64,000 nt of DNA from Pirellulales bacterium (lineage in GTDB: Bacteria > Planctomycetota > Planctomycetia > Pirellulales > Thermoguttaceae), in NCBI GenBank assembly GCA_013360685.1, contig JABWBD010000004.1:1-64000 (forward strand), in the 5' to 3' direction. Of the stretch, positions 19,451 through 29,048 are shown one piece after another (the first letter of the stretch is position 1; every line of letters begins with the position of its first letter). The position numbers and the translations under genes are program-made. The notes under the pieces were generated by a model, which was not told the origin of the DNA, did not search any database, and worked only from the letters and a program-made list of their open reading frames with translations.

Positions 19451-20974
19451 ATGAAACACCTCGCCTTTGTCCTCGCAGCCCTTCTGCTCCTGCCGTGTTC
19501 GTCCATTGCTGCCGGCGAGCGGCCCAACATGGTCGTTTTTCTCGTCGATGACATGGGTGTGATGGACACCTCCGTGCCGTTTCTGACCGACGCGGCCGGC
19601 CGGCCGAAGCGCTATCCGCTCAACGACTACTACCGCACGCCGAACATGGACCGCCTCGCCGCGCGCGGCATCCGTTTCAACAACTTCTACGCCATGAGCG
19701 TCTGTTCACCGACGCGCATTTGCATGATGACGGGCCAAAACGCCGCGCGGCACCGTACCACGAATTGGATCAACCCGGACAAGGACAATGCCGGCCCCAA
19801 CGGCCCGCCGCAGTGGAACTGGAGAGGATTGACCAAGGGCGATGTCACCCTGCCGCGGCTATTGCAGGCCTGCGGCTATCGCACCATTCACGTGGGGAAA
19901 GGCCACTTCGGCCCCCGGGAGTTCGAAGGGGCCGATCCGCGGAATCTCGGCTTCGAGGTCAACGTTGCGGGCGCTTCGATCGGCGCGCCCGGCAGCTACT
20001 ACGGCAAAGAGAACTTCGGCCATGGCGGCCGGCGCGCCCTGAGCGCCGTTCCACACCTGGAGAAATACCACGGCACCGACATCTTTCTCACCGAGGCGCT
20101 CACGATCGAGGCCAAGTCGCACGTGGCCGACGCCGTCAAGTCGGACAAGCCGTTCTTCCTTTACCTGGCCCACTACGCCGTGCACGCGCCGTTCCAAAGC
20201 GATCCTCGTTTTTCCGGCCACTACAAGGATTCGGGCAAGCCGGAAGCGGCCCAGGCTTTTGCCACTCTGATCGAGGGCATGGACAAATCGCTCGGCGACG
20301 TTCTGGACCATCTCGACGCGCTGGGCGTTGCCGAGAACACGCTCATCTTCTTCCTCGGCGACAACGGCTCCGACGCCCCGCTCGGCCATCAGCACGAGGT
20401 CGCCTGCGCTGCTCCCTTGCGAGGCAGGAAGGGTGCCCACTACGAAGGGGGCACGCGCGTGCCGCTGATCGTCGCGTGGGCGAAGCCCCGCGCGGAAAAC
20501 TCGCACCAGAAGCGACTTCCGATCGTGGCCGGCGCCGTCCAGGGCCAGCAGGCCGCCGTCTACGACCTCTTCCCGACGGTCCTCGCGCTGGCCGGCATCG
20601 AGTCGCCGAGGAATCATGCCGTTGACGGCGCGCGTCTGGACACGCTGCTGACCGGCCGGCCCGACCCCGGCCGTGAAGAGGTTTTTCTCATGCACTACCC
20701 GCACGCGCCGCACCGCAGCGACTATTTCACCTGTTATCGCCGCGGCCCGTGGAAGGTGATCTACCACTATTTTCCTTCCGAAGTGTCCGGCAACTCGCAT
20801 TACCAGCTCTATCATCTCTCGGAGGATCCGTTTGAACAGCGGGATCTTGCCGCGTCGGAGCCGGAGGAACTCCGCCGGATGATGGAAGGCATGATCGCTG
20901 CCCTCGAACACCACCACGCGGTGTATCCGGTCGAGAGCGACGGCCTCACACCGCGGAAGCCCGAACTTCCTTGA
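19451..20974 (+). CDS. Sulfatase (arylsulfatase A-like), secreted
   Basis: Signal peptide; 'RPNMVVFLVDDMGVMD', sulfatase motif 'CSPTRICMMTGQNAARH', 'YRTIHVGKGHFG', 'NTLIFFLGDNGSD'. Confidence 0.96.
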   Translation: MKHLAFVLAALLLLPCSSIAAGERPNMVVFLVDDMGVMDTSVPFLTDAAGRPKRYPLNDYYRTPNMDRLAARGIRFNNFYAMSVCSPTRICMMTGQNAARHRTTNWINPDKDNAGPNGPPQWNWRGLTKGDVTLPRLLQACGYRTIHVGKGHFGPREFEGADPRNLGFEVNVAGASIGAPGSYYGKENFGHGGRRALSAVPHLEKYHGTDIFLTEALTIEAKSHVADAVKSDKPFFLYLAHYAVHAPFQSDPRFSGHYKDSGKPEAAQAFATLIEGMDKSLGDVLDHLDALGVAENTLIFFLGDNGSDAPLGHQHEVACAAPLRGRKGAHYEGGTRVPLIVAWAKPRAENSHQKRLPIVAGAVQGQQAAVYDLFPTVLALAGIESPRNHAVDGARLDTLLTGRPDPGREEVFLMHYPHAPHRSDYFTCYRRGPWKVIYHYFPSEVSGNSHYQLYHLSEDPFEQRDLAASEPEELRRMMEGMIAALEHHHAVYPVESDGLTPRKPELP

Positions 20975-21208
20975 CCCTTCGCGTCCCCATGAGTTTTGCA
21001 AAGTTGCGGTGCGCTCGCTTGCAGGCCGGCCCCGGGAACGTCACAATGGTCGGCGGGCAACACTGTGAAGCGTTTTTCTGTGCGGAATGTGCCGGGAGAA
21101 GGATCGTAGCTGAAGTCGCGAGACTTCGCCAGTCCCCGCAAAACACTCGAATTCTCACAAATCTAGCCACTAAATGGAGTTGCAGGATTCTGGGAGGGCA
21201 AGCGATCT

Positions 21209-21285
21209 ACTGTTGGGAACGCGCTGCGTGGCGTCCCGCGGAGTCCCCCAGCAAACGGAACGCCACGGAGGGCGTTCCCTACAGT
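21209..21285. repeat. Imperfect 30-bp inverted repeat (REP-like hairpin)
   Basis: Arm 21209-21238 ACTGTTGGGAACGCGCTGCGTGGCGTCCCG vs reverse complement of 21256-21285; 26/30 positions pair. Confidence 0.8.
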
Positions 21286-21373
21286 CGGTTCTCCCAGGAT
21301 CGTGCAAGGTTATTTAGAATGCTTCACCGCGTTGGCCGGCAGGGCGACAACACCGGATCTGAAAGGAGCTTCG

Positions 21374-22810
21374 ATGAAGTCCATGATCGCAACGACACTG
21401 CTTTCTCTTCTCATGGCGGGCCCCCTCGACGCTGAGGATGCCCCCAAGGCCCCGCTCTCGGCCGGCGCCGCGACCAGCAGCATCACGCCGGACATCGGCG
21501 GGGACGTGGTGGGCGGCTTCCTGCCGTTCCCGTGTACCCATGTCCACGACGATTTGTACGCCCGCTGCCTGGTGCTCGACGACGGCAAGACCAGGCTCGC
21601 GCTGGTCGTGTGCGACTTGCTCGGCATCCACCGCAGCGTATCGGTGGAGGCGAAAAAACGGATCGAGGCCCAGACGGGCATTCCGGCGGCCAACGTGATG
21701 ATCTCGGCTACCCACACGCACTCGGCCACCAGCGCGCTGGGCAAGTATCCGCGGGGGTACTTTTCGGACATCGAGCTGGACGACTACCAGCAGTTCCTCG
21801 TGCGGCGGATTGCCGACGGCGTGCGGCGCGCGGTGAACTTGCTGAGGCCGGCGGAGGTCGCCTTTGGCACGGTGGACATTCCGGAGCACGTGTTCTGCCG
21901 CCGGTGGTTCCTCAAGGAAGGCACCATGCCGCCGAACCCGTTCGGCAAGATCGACAAGGTAAAGATGAATCCCGGCGCGGGCAGTCCGAATCTCGTCGAG
22001 CCCGCGGGACCGACCGATCCGACGGTGTCGTTCCTCGCGTTGCGAGAACCCGGGGGACGGTTGATCTCGGTCTTTTCGGCCTATTCGCTGCACTACGTCG
22101 GCGGCGTCGGCAGCGGGCACATCTCGGCGGACTACTACGGCATGTATTGCGAGGCTTTGAAACGCCTGCAGGAAGGCGGTTCCGCCGATCCGCCTTTTGT
22201 CGCCATGATGGCCAACGGCACCAGCGGCGACATCAACAACATCAACTTCCGCACGCCGCGGCCCGGCAAACCGCCCTACGAGCAGATGCGCTACGTCGCC
22301 GAAGACGTGGCTTCCAAGGTCAACGGGGCCCTGGCAAAGGCGACGTGGCAAGACAAGGCCGTGTTGGGCGCCCGCTATCGTGAGTTGGGCATTTCCTGGC
22401 GTACGATCGACGGCGACCTGCTCGAGTGGGCCAACCAGACCGAGGCCAAGACGCCGCCCGTGGAAGGCAAGGTCGATCTGCCCTTGGCCTACGCCGGCCG
22501 GGTACAGCGGCTCGCCAAGGCAAGTCCGGAAACGAAATTGCCCGTGCAGATTCTCCGCATCGGCGACGCATGCATCGGCACCACTCCTTGCGAGACGTTT
22601 GCGGAGACGGGGCTGGAGTTCAAGAAGCGGAGCCCGCTGCCGAAGTCGTTCCTGGTCGAACTCGCGCACGGCTACTACGGCTACATGCCCACGCCGCGTC
22701 ACTTTGAACTCGGCGGCTACGAAACCTGGCCCGGGACCTGCAACCTGGAGCCGCAGGCTTCCGTGAAAGTAATGGACGCGCTGTTGGAAATGGCGGAGGA
22801 GGTCCGGTAA
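21374..22810 (+). CDS. Neutral/alkaline ceramidase-like secreted protein
   Basis: 'MKSMIATTLLSLLMAGPLDA' signal; 'VHDDLYARCLVLDDGKTRLALVVCDLLGI', 'NVMISATHTHSATSALG', 'MMANGTSGDINNINF'. Confidence 0.8.
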   Translation: MKSMIATTLLSLLMAGPLDAEDAPKAPLSAGAATSSITPDIGGDVVGGFLPFPCTHVHDDLYARCLVLDDGKTRLALVVCDLLGIHRSVSVEAKKRIEAQTGIPAANVMISATHTHSATSALGKYPRGYFSDIELDDYQQFLVRRIADGVRRAVNLLRPAEVAFGTVDIPEHVFCRRWFLKEGTMPPNPFGKIDKVKMNPGAGSPNLVEPAGPTDPTVSFLALREPGGRLISVFSAYSLHYVGGVGSGHISADYYGMYCEALKRLQEGGSADPPFVAMMANGTSGDINNINFRTPRPGKPPYEQMRYVAEDVASKVNGALAKATWQDKAVLGARYRELGISWRTIDGDLLEWANQTEAKTPPVEGKVDLPLAYAGRVQRLAKASPETKLPVQILRIGDACIGTTPCETFAETGLEFKKRSPLPKSFLVELAHGYYGYMPTPRHFELGGYETWPGTCNLEPQASVKVMDALLEMAEEVR

Positions 22811-22831
22811 GTCATCCCTGCAGAGGTTCGA

Positions 22832-23098
22832 ATGTCTCAGGGAGACGTGATTGACGGTTGCCCCGTGTTGTTCTGGGAGGTGGCCCCCTCGGCAGTCGCT
22901 TCGGAGCCGCAATCGGCGACGATCCGAGTTCGTGTGGTGGTGTTGACGCAGGCTTGTGATTTAGCCCAGGGAAAAGCCTCTCGGGTGCTGGTCGCCGTGG
23001 TTCACAGTGCCCGGTACCTTGTGGAAAGCGGGCTTGTGACGCCAATGATGCTCCGCAATCAAATCCGTATTCACCGTGTGTACGGCTGGTCGCCCTGA
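22832..23098 (+). pseudogene. Probable truncated fragment of a hypothetical protein
   Basis: 88-aa ORF 'GDVIDGCPVLFWEV...VVVLTQACDLAQGKASRVLVAVVHSARYLVESG'; conserved-looking N-terminal portion, abrupt end shortly before the helicase gene. Confidence 0.4.
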
Positions 23099-23118
23099 AC
23101 AAGAATCCTGGCAACGGA

Positions 23119-25173
23119 ATGTCTCTGAATCCCGCGCAAATGGAAGCGGTCAACACGCTCTCGGGCCCCCTCTTGGTTCTGGCCGGGGCCGGCACCGGCA
23201 AGACTCGCGTGGTCACCTGCCGGATCGCCGAACTGATGCGCCGTGGCACCCGCCCCGCCCGAATCCTGGCCGTCACGTTCACCAATAAGGCCGCTCGCGA
23301 GATGCAGGAGCGTGCTGCGGCCCTCAATGGCAAGAAGGCCAAGGACGGGCCGGAGATCTCCACCTTCCACTCGCTCTGTGTCCGCATCCTCCGCCGCCAG
23401 ATCCGGCATCTCGGCTATCCGGCGACGTTTGCCATTTACGACCAGGGCGACCAGGAGAGCGTCGCCCGCGCCGCGCTCCGCGAGATCCGCGTCGGCGAAG
23501 CGGTGCTTCGTCCCGGCGATCTGACGTATCTGATCGGCCGCTGGAAGACGGCCTCGCTCCGCCCCGAGCAGGCGATCCAGGCGGCGCAGACCGACAAAGA
23601 GCACCTTGCCGCCACCGCCTACCGCCGCTATCAGAAGGCCCTCAAGGCCGCCGGCGCCGTGGATTTCGACGACCTGCTGCTCTTGACCGAGGAGTTGTTC
23701 CACCGCTTTCCCAAGGTCCGGGCCGAGGAGGCGGACCGTTTCGACCACCTGCTCATCGACGAATACCAGGACACCAACGGCAGCCAATACCGCATCGTCA
23801 AGGCACTGGCCGAAGGGCACCGCAATCTGTGCGTCGTCGGCGACGACGACCAGTCGATCTACGGCTGGCGCGGCGCCGAGGTGACCCACATCCTCCGCTT
23901 CAAGAACGATTGGCCCGAGGCCAAGATCGTCCGGCTCGAAACCAACTACCGCTCCACCCAGGAGATCCTCGACTGGGCCAACCGGCTCATCGCCTTCAAC
24001 AAGCTCCGCCACGGAAAAGTGCTGCGCGCGACCTGCAAGGGCGAGAAGCCGAGGATCCTGCAGCTCGACGATGAAGAGGCGGAGGCGAAGCTCGTCGTCG
24101 AGGAGATCCGCTCGCGCATCGAGGCCGGCCACCGCAACGCACGCGATTTCGCCATCCTCTTCCGCACCAACGAGCAGCCCCGCGCGTTTGAAATGGAACT
24201 CCGCCGCGCAAAGGTCCCTTACGTGCTCGTCGGCGGCATGTCGTTCTACGACCGCAGGGAGGTTCGCGACGTCCTGGCTTACTTGCGACTGCTCGTCAAT
24301 CCGCACGATGAAGTCTCGCTGCTACGGGTGATCAACACGCCGCCGCGCGGGATCGGCCAGACGACCGTGACCAGGCTGATGGAAGAAGCCGTCGAGCGGG
24401 GGAAACCGATCTGGGACGCGCTTGGCGACGTCGGCGGTGCCAGCGCGGCGACGCCGGCGGTTGTCCGTGCCGTCGACGCGTTCCGCGGCCTGATCGGCAA
24501 GTACCACGCGCGTGCGAAGCAGAACCGGCACGTCGACGCCTTGCTCCGCGACCTGCTCGGCGAGATCCACTACGAGGCCGAACTTGCCCGCCTCTATCCG
24601 GAGACGGAGGACCGCCAGGCCCGCTGGTCGGCGGTCGAGGAGGTAGTCAACGCGGCGGCGGCCTACTGCCAGCGCGCGAAGGCGGCGGACCTCGCCGGGT
24701 TCCTCCAGGAGATTGCGATCACCGGGTACGACGACGACCGCGAGAAAGAGTCCCAACTCGGCCGCGACGCCGTCGTCTTGATGACCCTGCACGCCGCCAA
24801 GGGGCTGGAATTCCCCGAGGTCTACATGGTCGGCATGGAGGAGGGATTCCTGCCCCATCGCCGATCGGTCGAGGCTGGTGGGGCGGCAATCGACGAGGAG
24901 CGGCGGCTCTGCTACGTCGGCATCACCCGCGCCCAGCGCCGCCTGACGCTCACCCTGGCCCTCGGCCGCCGCAAGTGGGGCAAAACCCGCCCGACGATTC
25001 CCAGCCGCTTCCTCTACGAAATCACCGGCCAGGCGGACAACCCCAACTACGTAGCGGCGATTCGCAACCAGTTGCTCCGCAACCAAACCCACGCGCGAAA
25101 GCCCGCCCAGCAATCCGCCCAAGGCAAGAGCCGCACCAATCCGAAGCCGCGCAACCCCCGCGGGCGTTCCTGA
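23119..25173 (+). CDS. UvrD/Rep/PcrA-family ATP-dependent DNA helicase
   Basis: 'LAGAGTGKTRVVTCRIA', 'ILAVTFTNKAAREMQER', 'LLIDEYQDTNGSQY', 'GDDDQSIYGWRGAE', 'LMTLHAAKGLEFPEVYMVGMEEGFLPH'. Confidence 0.96.
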   Translation: MSLNPAQMEAVNTLSGPLLVLAGAGTGKTRVVTCRIAELMRRGTRPARILAVTFTNKAAREMQERAAALNGKKAKDGPEISTFHSLCVRILRRQIRHLGYPATFAIYDQGDQESVARAALREIRVGEAVLRPGDLTYLIGRWKTASLRPEQAIQAAQTDKEHLAATAYRRYQKALKAAGAVDFDDLLLLTEELFHRFPKVRAEEADRFDHLLIDEYQDTNGSQYRIVKALAEGHRNLCVVGDDDQSIYGWRGAEVTHILRFKNDWPEAKIVRLETNYRSTQEILDWANRLIAFNKLRHGKVLRATCKGEKPRILQLDDEEAEAKLVVEEIRSRIEAGHRNARDFAILFRTNEQPRAFEMELRRAKVPYVLVGGMSFYDRREVRDVLAYLRLLVNPHDEVSLLRVINTPPRGIGQTTVTRLMEEAVERGKPIWDALGDVGGASAATPAVVRAVDAFRGLIGKYHARAKQNRHVDALLRDLLGEIHYEAELARLYPETEDRQARWSAVEEVVNAAAAYCQRAKAADLAGFLQEIAITGYDDDREKESQLGRDAVVLMTLHAAKGLEFPEVYMVGMEEGFLPHRRSVEAGGAAIDEERRLCYVGITRAQRRLTLTLALGRRKWGKTRPTIPSRFLYEITGQADNPNYVAAIRNQLLRNQTHARKPAQQSAQGKSRTNPKPRNPRGRS

Positions 25174-25261
25174 GTCTAGACACGCGTCCCCGGAAGTTCA
25201 ATGTCCCGCTTGCACCACACCACCGCGTGCATCTGATGTAAGTATCGCGATGCCGGCCTGC

Positions 25262-26713
25262 TCATACGTCTTTTCCCTTCGCCGCTTTGTGTGCGGCCAG
25301 GGCACGCTGGGTATTCAGAATCTCCTGCCGCAGGGCCTCCTTGTCGGGCAGGTTGGTGAGGTATTTCGACGCGAACACCTGGGCGCGGATGTCGCCGAGG
25401 GCGTATTCCACCACGGCGTCGTCCTTCTCCGAGCAGAGAATGATGCCCACCGGATCGGCCTCGTCCGGCAGCATGAGGTGCCGCTTGGCATAGTTCAGAT
25501 ACAGGTTTATTTGCCCAGCATCGGCGTGCGTGAACTCCCCGGTCTTGAGGTCGATGACAACCAGGCACCGCAAGGCGCGATGGTACAACAACAAGTCGAT
25601 CCGATACCAAACGCCGCCGATGCGAATGCGTTTCTGCCGCGCGACGAACGTGAACCCCGCCCCCATTTCCAGCAGGAACCATTCGAGATGCCGGATGAGT
25701 GCCTCTTCAAGCTCGCTCTCGCTGTACTCGTCCTTGAGGTTAAGGAACTCCAGCAGGTATGGGTCGCGCAGCTCGTCTTCGGCCGTGATCGCGTCCTCGG
25801 GTTTCGCAATCTGCCCCCTGGCCAGCATGGCGGCCTGGCGCTTCGAGTGCGATGACCGCTCGTAGAATTGTGTGCCAATCTGCCGGTTGAGTTGCCGGAT
25901 CGACCAACCGCCACGGATGGATTCCGCTTCGTAGAACGCCCTCGCATAGGGATTGGCGACCGCCATCAGCCGGACGTATTGGGACCAAGAGAGGGGAAAT
26001 GCGTCAGTCAGCGCGAAAGCCGACCGGTTCGCGTCTTGGCGGATAGCGGGAATTAGGGCCGATTCTGCAGACGCTGTCTGCGATTTCTCGGCTTCAGAAA
26101 TTGCCGCCGGTGTCGGCAAGATTCTCTCCGCGAAAAAGTCTGCTAATTGCGCCTGCGAAAAACCGCCACCGCCCCCCCTGTGGGGAGATTTGCCCGACGG
26201 TGTCGGGCAAATTGGCGACGCGGCATCTTCCGGCAGCGGCGATAAACGCACTTGTGCCTCGAATTTGCCCGATGGTGTCGGGCAAATCTCCCAGTTAAGG
26301 TAGAACGCCCGCATTTTCTGAAGTCCTTGACGCGAGAGCCCGCGGCCATGCTGTGCCGTCAAGTCGTTGCCTAGACGTTTGAGCAACGCCTCTCCGTACT
26401 CCGCCCTCGCCTTCCCACCCTGCTCGTACTCGACGATCCTCCGGCCGATCTCCCAGTAGGTCGCCGTCAGGATGCTGTTGACCGCGCGGGCCGACCTGCG
26501 CCGAGCCTGATCCAGCAACGCGGAAATGCCGGTCAGCAGCGTGCCGTACTCGGGCTCCGGCGCAACCGATGACGCGGAGAAGCGGGGACGCGGAGACACG
26601 GGGACATGAGGGTTCTCTCCGTCTTCGCGTCGTTCCTTTTCCGTATCCTCGCGTTTCCTGCTATGCTTCGCCATCGTTTTGCCTCCTACGCGCGGTTGAC
26701 TTCTGCTTGGCAA
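25262..26713 (-). CDS. DUF1016 / YhcG-type PDDEXK nuclease-like protein
   Basis: 'VNSILTATYWEIGRRIVEYEQGG...YGEALLKRLGNDLTAQHGRGLSRQGLQKMRAFY', 'ELEEALIRHLEWFLLEMGAGFTFVARQKRIRIGGVWYRIDLLLYHRALRCLVVIDLKTGEFTHADAGQINLYLNYAKRHL'. A start downstream at MAKHSRK is possible. Confidence 0.93.
   Translation of the reverse strand: MPSRSQPRVGGKTMAKHSRKREDTEKERREDGENPHVPVSPRPRFSASSVAPEPEYGTLLTGISALLDQARRRSARAVNSILTATYWEIGRRIVEYEQGGKARAEYGEALLKRLGNDLTAQHGRGLSRQGLQKMRAFYLNWEICPTPSGKFEAQVRLSPLPEDAASPICPTPSGKSPHRGGGGGFSQAQLADFFAERILPTPAAISEAEKSQTASAESALIPAIRQDANRSAFALTDAFPLSWSQYVRLMAVANPYARAFYEAESIRGGWSIRQLNRQIGTQFYERSSHSKRQAAMLARGQIAKPEDAITAEDELRDPYLLEFLNLKDEYSESELEEALIRHLEWFLLEMGAGFTFVARQKRIRIGGVWYRIDLLLYHRALRCLVVIDLKTGEFTHADAGQINLYLNYAKRHLMLPDEADPVGIILCSEKDDAVVEYALGDIRAQVFASKYLTNLPDKEALRQEILNTQRALAAHKAAKGKDV
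26101..26287. repeat. Palindromic repeat cluster located inside the DUF1016 CDS
   Basis: 26188-26212 ATTTGCCCGAC-GGT-GTCGGGCAAAT (11-bp perfect arms); 26263-26287 ATTTGCCCGAtggtgTCGGGCAAAT (10-bp arms); decayed copy TTGCCGccggtgtCGGCAA at 26101-26119. Confidence 0.92.
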
Positions 26714-27083
26714 TGGTCCAGTCGGCCGGGCGTTCGATCATCTTGACGAGTTGACCAAGGATTTCCTCACATCGCGCGTCAAGATTGTCCGCGTCTGCCG
26801 GCGCAAGGTAACCGCAGCGGCGTGAGACTTCGACCCACGTTTGCGTCTCCGCCGCTTCACCCTCCGCATCGCTGAGCTTGGAAACGAACGCCGCCGGGTA
26901 TCGTCGTTTGCGCCAGGCCTCCGCAGTATTTCCGGCCACGGAGCGCGACGCGCGCCGGAATTGGTCTGTCAACGAGTATCGTTCCTCCGGTGGAAACCTC
27001 TTGGTCAACTCGAAGACTCGCATCGCCAGGTCCATCGCGTTCTGCCACACCCGCAGCTCCTTGAACGACCGTATATTCGCCAT
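26661..27083 (-). CDS. Four-helix-bundle protein (S23/IVS-like family)
   Basis: 'MANIRSFKELRVWQNAMDLAMRVFELTKRFPPEERYSLTDQFRRASRSVAGNTAEAWRKRRYPAAFVSKLSDAEGEAAETQTWVEVSRRCGYL'. Confidence 0.92.
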   Translation of the reverse strand: MANIRSFKELRVWQNAMDLAMRVFELTKRFPPEERYSLTDQFRRASRSVAGNTAEAWRKRRYPAAFVSKLSDAEGEAAETQTWVEVSRRCGYLAPADADNLDARCEEILGQLVKMIERPADWTIAKQKSTARRRQNDGEA

Positions 27084-27102
27084 CATTGCTCTCCCAATCT
27101 TC

Positions 27103-27134
27103 GTGTCTCCCCATCTCCGTGTCTCCCCATCTCC
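27103..27134. repeat. Tandem 16-bp repeat GTGTCTCCCCATCTCC x2, followed by related GCGTCC-type units
   Basis: 27103-27118 and 27119-27134 identical; related sequence near 26575-26610. Confidence 0.85.
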
Positions 27135-27184
27135 GCGTCCCCGCGTCCTTTCCTCCTCGCGCTCGCTCCATGGTCGCTCGGCCG

Positions 27185-28063
27185 TCACGGTTCGTCCACA
27201 TTGGCCTTCATCTCCAAGCCTTGCCTTCCGCCGGAGGAATGGTCTCGTTCGGCGCCAGTATCCTTGGGCTTGGTCGAAATCCGATCCTCCGGTCTGCCCG
27301 GTCCTTCGCCGGAACACATCGACTGAACGAAATCGCTGATGGCACGCGCGGCTGCCGCCGGATGTGTCTGAAGGATCATGTGCGGCGCCGGGAAACTGAC
27401 GACCTCCGCCGCCGGGCAGGCGTTGAGAATGGCCCGCATCGCGGAGGCCGGCACAAGCCGGTCCCGGTCGCCGCGAAGGTACAGAACGGGAACCGGACAG
27501 GACTCGAGCTGCGCGGCCACGTCGATGCGATGGACTTCGCGGATCCGACGCGCCACCACATCCGGCCCGACCATCGAGACCGCTTGAACAGTCAGGCTGC
27601 GGACGGCAGGATCGGAGAAGCGGCCCAACAGCATGCGCAACCGCGCGAACATCGGATAGAAACGCAGCGGAAAAGGACGGACCATGTGGCTGAACCACGA
27701 GGGCAGATACGCAACCGGGCTGCGCACGAAGGTTGCGCACAGGACGACGCCGCGAAGTCCGGGCGGCTTTGTGGTGGCGGCCATCACCGCCAACGGACCG
27801 GAGAACGATTCGCCGAGAAGCACGAACGGACTGGCCGGCAAAGAGTCGAGCACGATCGGCAGGAGATCCCGATACCCGAGGCGCGCGTCGTTGGGATAGG
27901 AAACCACGATCGGCCGGATCCCGTCAGGCAGACAGCCGACGAGCGGTTGGAACAACATCCCGGTTCCATCCAGTCCGGGAAGCAGGACGAGCGAGGGCCG
28001 GTTGGTGGAGGTCATGACCTCGTACCGACAAGAAATCTCATGATCTGCCACTGGTCTCCTCAC
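27185..28063 (-). CDS. Alpha/beta hydrolase
   Basis: 'LVLLPGLDGTGMLFQPLV', nucleophile elbow 'LLGESFSGPLA', 'PVLYLRGDRDRLVP', 'PAPHMILQTHPAAAARAI'. Confidence 0.88.
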   Translation of the reverse strand: MRRPVADHEISCRYEVMTSTNRPSLVLLPGLDGTGMLFQPLVGCLPDGIRPIVVSYPNDARLGYRDLLPIVLDSLPASPFVLLGESFSGPLAVMAATTKPPGLRGVVLCATFVRSPVAYLPSWFSHMVRPFPLRFYPMFARLRMLLGRFSDPAVRSLTVQAVSMVGPDVVARRIREVHRIDVAAQLESCPVPVLYLRGDRDRLVPASAMRAILNACPAAEVVSFPAPHMILQTHPAAAARAISDFVQSMCSGEGPGRPEDRISTKPKDTGAERDHSSGGRQGLEMKANVDEP

Positions 28064-28214
28064 GCCAAAAGAACCACTTGGCTGTCCGGCGCCTTTGTCT
28101 CAGAACATCGTAGAATTCCTCGAAGGAGGCGTCGCCGAAATCAGCCCAGCGCGGGAGCGGAATTGGAACTCGCAGGCCCGCTACGAGAATCATCTCGGAA
28201 ACGTAGCATGTCAT
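28038..28214 (-). CDS. Small hypothetical protein (58 aa)
   Basis: 'MTCYVSEMILVAGLRVPIPLPRWADFGDASFEEFYDVLRQRRRTAKWFFWREETSGRS'; fills gap upstream of the hydrolase, protein-like composition only. Confidence 0.3.
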   Translation of the reverse strand: MTCYVSEMILVAGLRVPIPLPRWADFGDASFEEFYDVLRQRRRTAKWFFWREETSGRS

Positions 28215-28301
28215 CCTGTGGCCTCGCCCGCCATATCCGGTTAAGATTGTCTTGTGAGACCTTCCCGCAGGCACGCACCCCCATAGTATACCAGGCAGAC
28301 G

Positions 28302-29048
28302 ATGACTGCTGAAATCTTCGACGACCTGACCGATGTCTACGACGCCATGATCGACTGGCCCAAGCGGCTCGCCGGTGAAGAGCCGTTTTTTCGCCGTCTG
28401 TTCGACCGCGTGGGCGCCCGGCGTGTCGTCGACGTGGCCTGCGGCACCGGCCGCCATGCCGCCATGTTCCACGCCTGGGGGCTCGACGTCGAGGGTTCGG
28501 ACATCAGCCCCAACATGATCGACCGCGCCCGGAGAGGCTTTGGAGAAAGCGATCGGCTCCGCTGGCACGTTCGCGGCTTCACCGAACCGATCCAGCCTCG
28601 CCAACCGTTTGACGTGGCCCTTTGTCTGGGCAATTCGCTGGCCCTTGCGCCCGATCTGGCGGCCGTGCGCCGCGCGGTCGCCGAGATGCTGGCGGCCGTC
28701 CGCCCGGGCGGGCTGGCCGTCGTCCAGGTCATGAACCTCTGGCGCCTGCCCGATGGGCCGTGCCAGTGGCAGAAGTGCAAGCGGGCAGCACTCGACCAGG
28801 GCGAAGCAATCATCATCAAGGGCGTCCATCGGGCCGGAGACCGCGGCTTCGTCGACCTCCTCGTCACACGCCTGGCCGATACCCAGATGCGGGCCGACAC
28901 CGCCATGCTGCTCGGGCTGGAAGCCTCCGACCTGGAGCAGTCGGCCCGCCAGTCCGGCGCGTCGTCGGTCGAACTGCTGGGCGGATACCAAGGGGCGCCC
29001 TACGATCGCCCAACGAGCGCCGATCTGATCATGATTGCCCGCAAGTAA
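28302..29048 (+). CDS. Class I SAM-dependent methyltransferase
   Basis: 'RVVDVACGTGRHAAMFHAWGLDVEGSDISPNMIDRAR', 'FDVALCLGNSLALAPDLAAVRRAVAEMLAAVRPGGLAVVQVMN'. Confidence 0.92.
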   Translation: MTAEIFDDLTDVYDAMIDWPKRLAGEEPFFRRLFDRVGARRVVDVACGTGRHAAMFHAWGLDVEGSDISPNMIDRARRGFGESDRLRWHVRGFTEPIQPRQPFDVALCLGNSLALAPDLAAVRRAVAEMLAAVRPGGLAVVQVMNLWRLPDGPCQWQKCKRAALDQGEAIIIKGVHRAGDRGFVDLLVTRLADTQMRADTAMLLGLEASDLEQSARQSGASSVELLGGYQGAPYDRPTSADLIMIARK

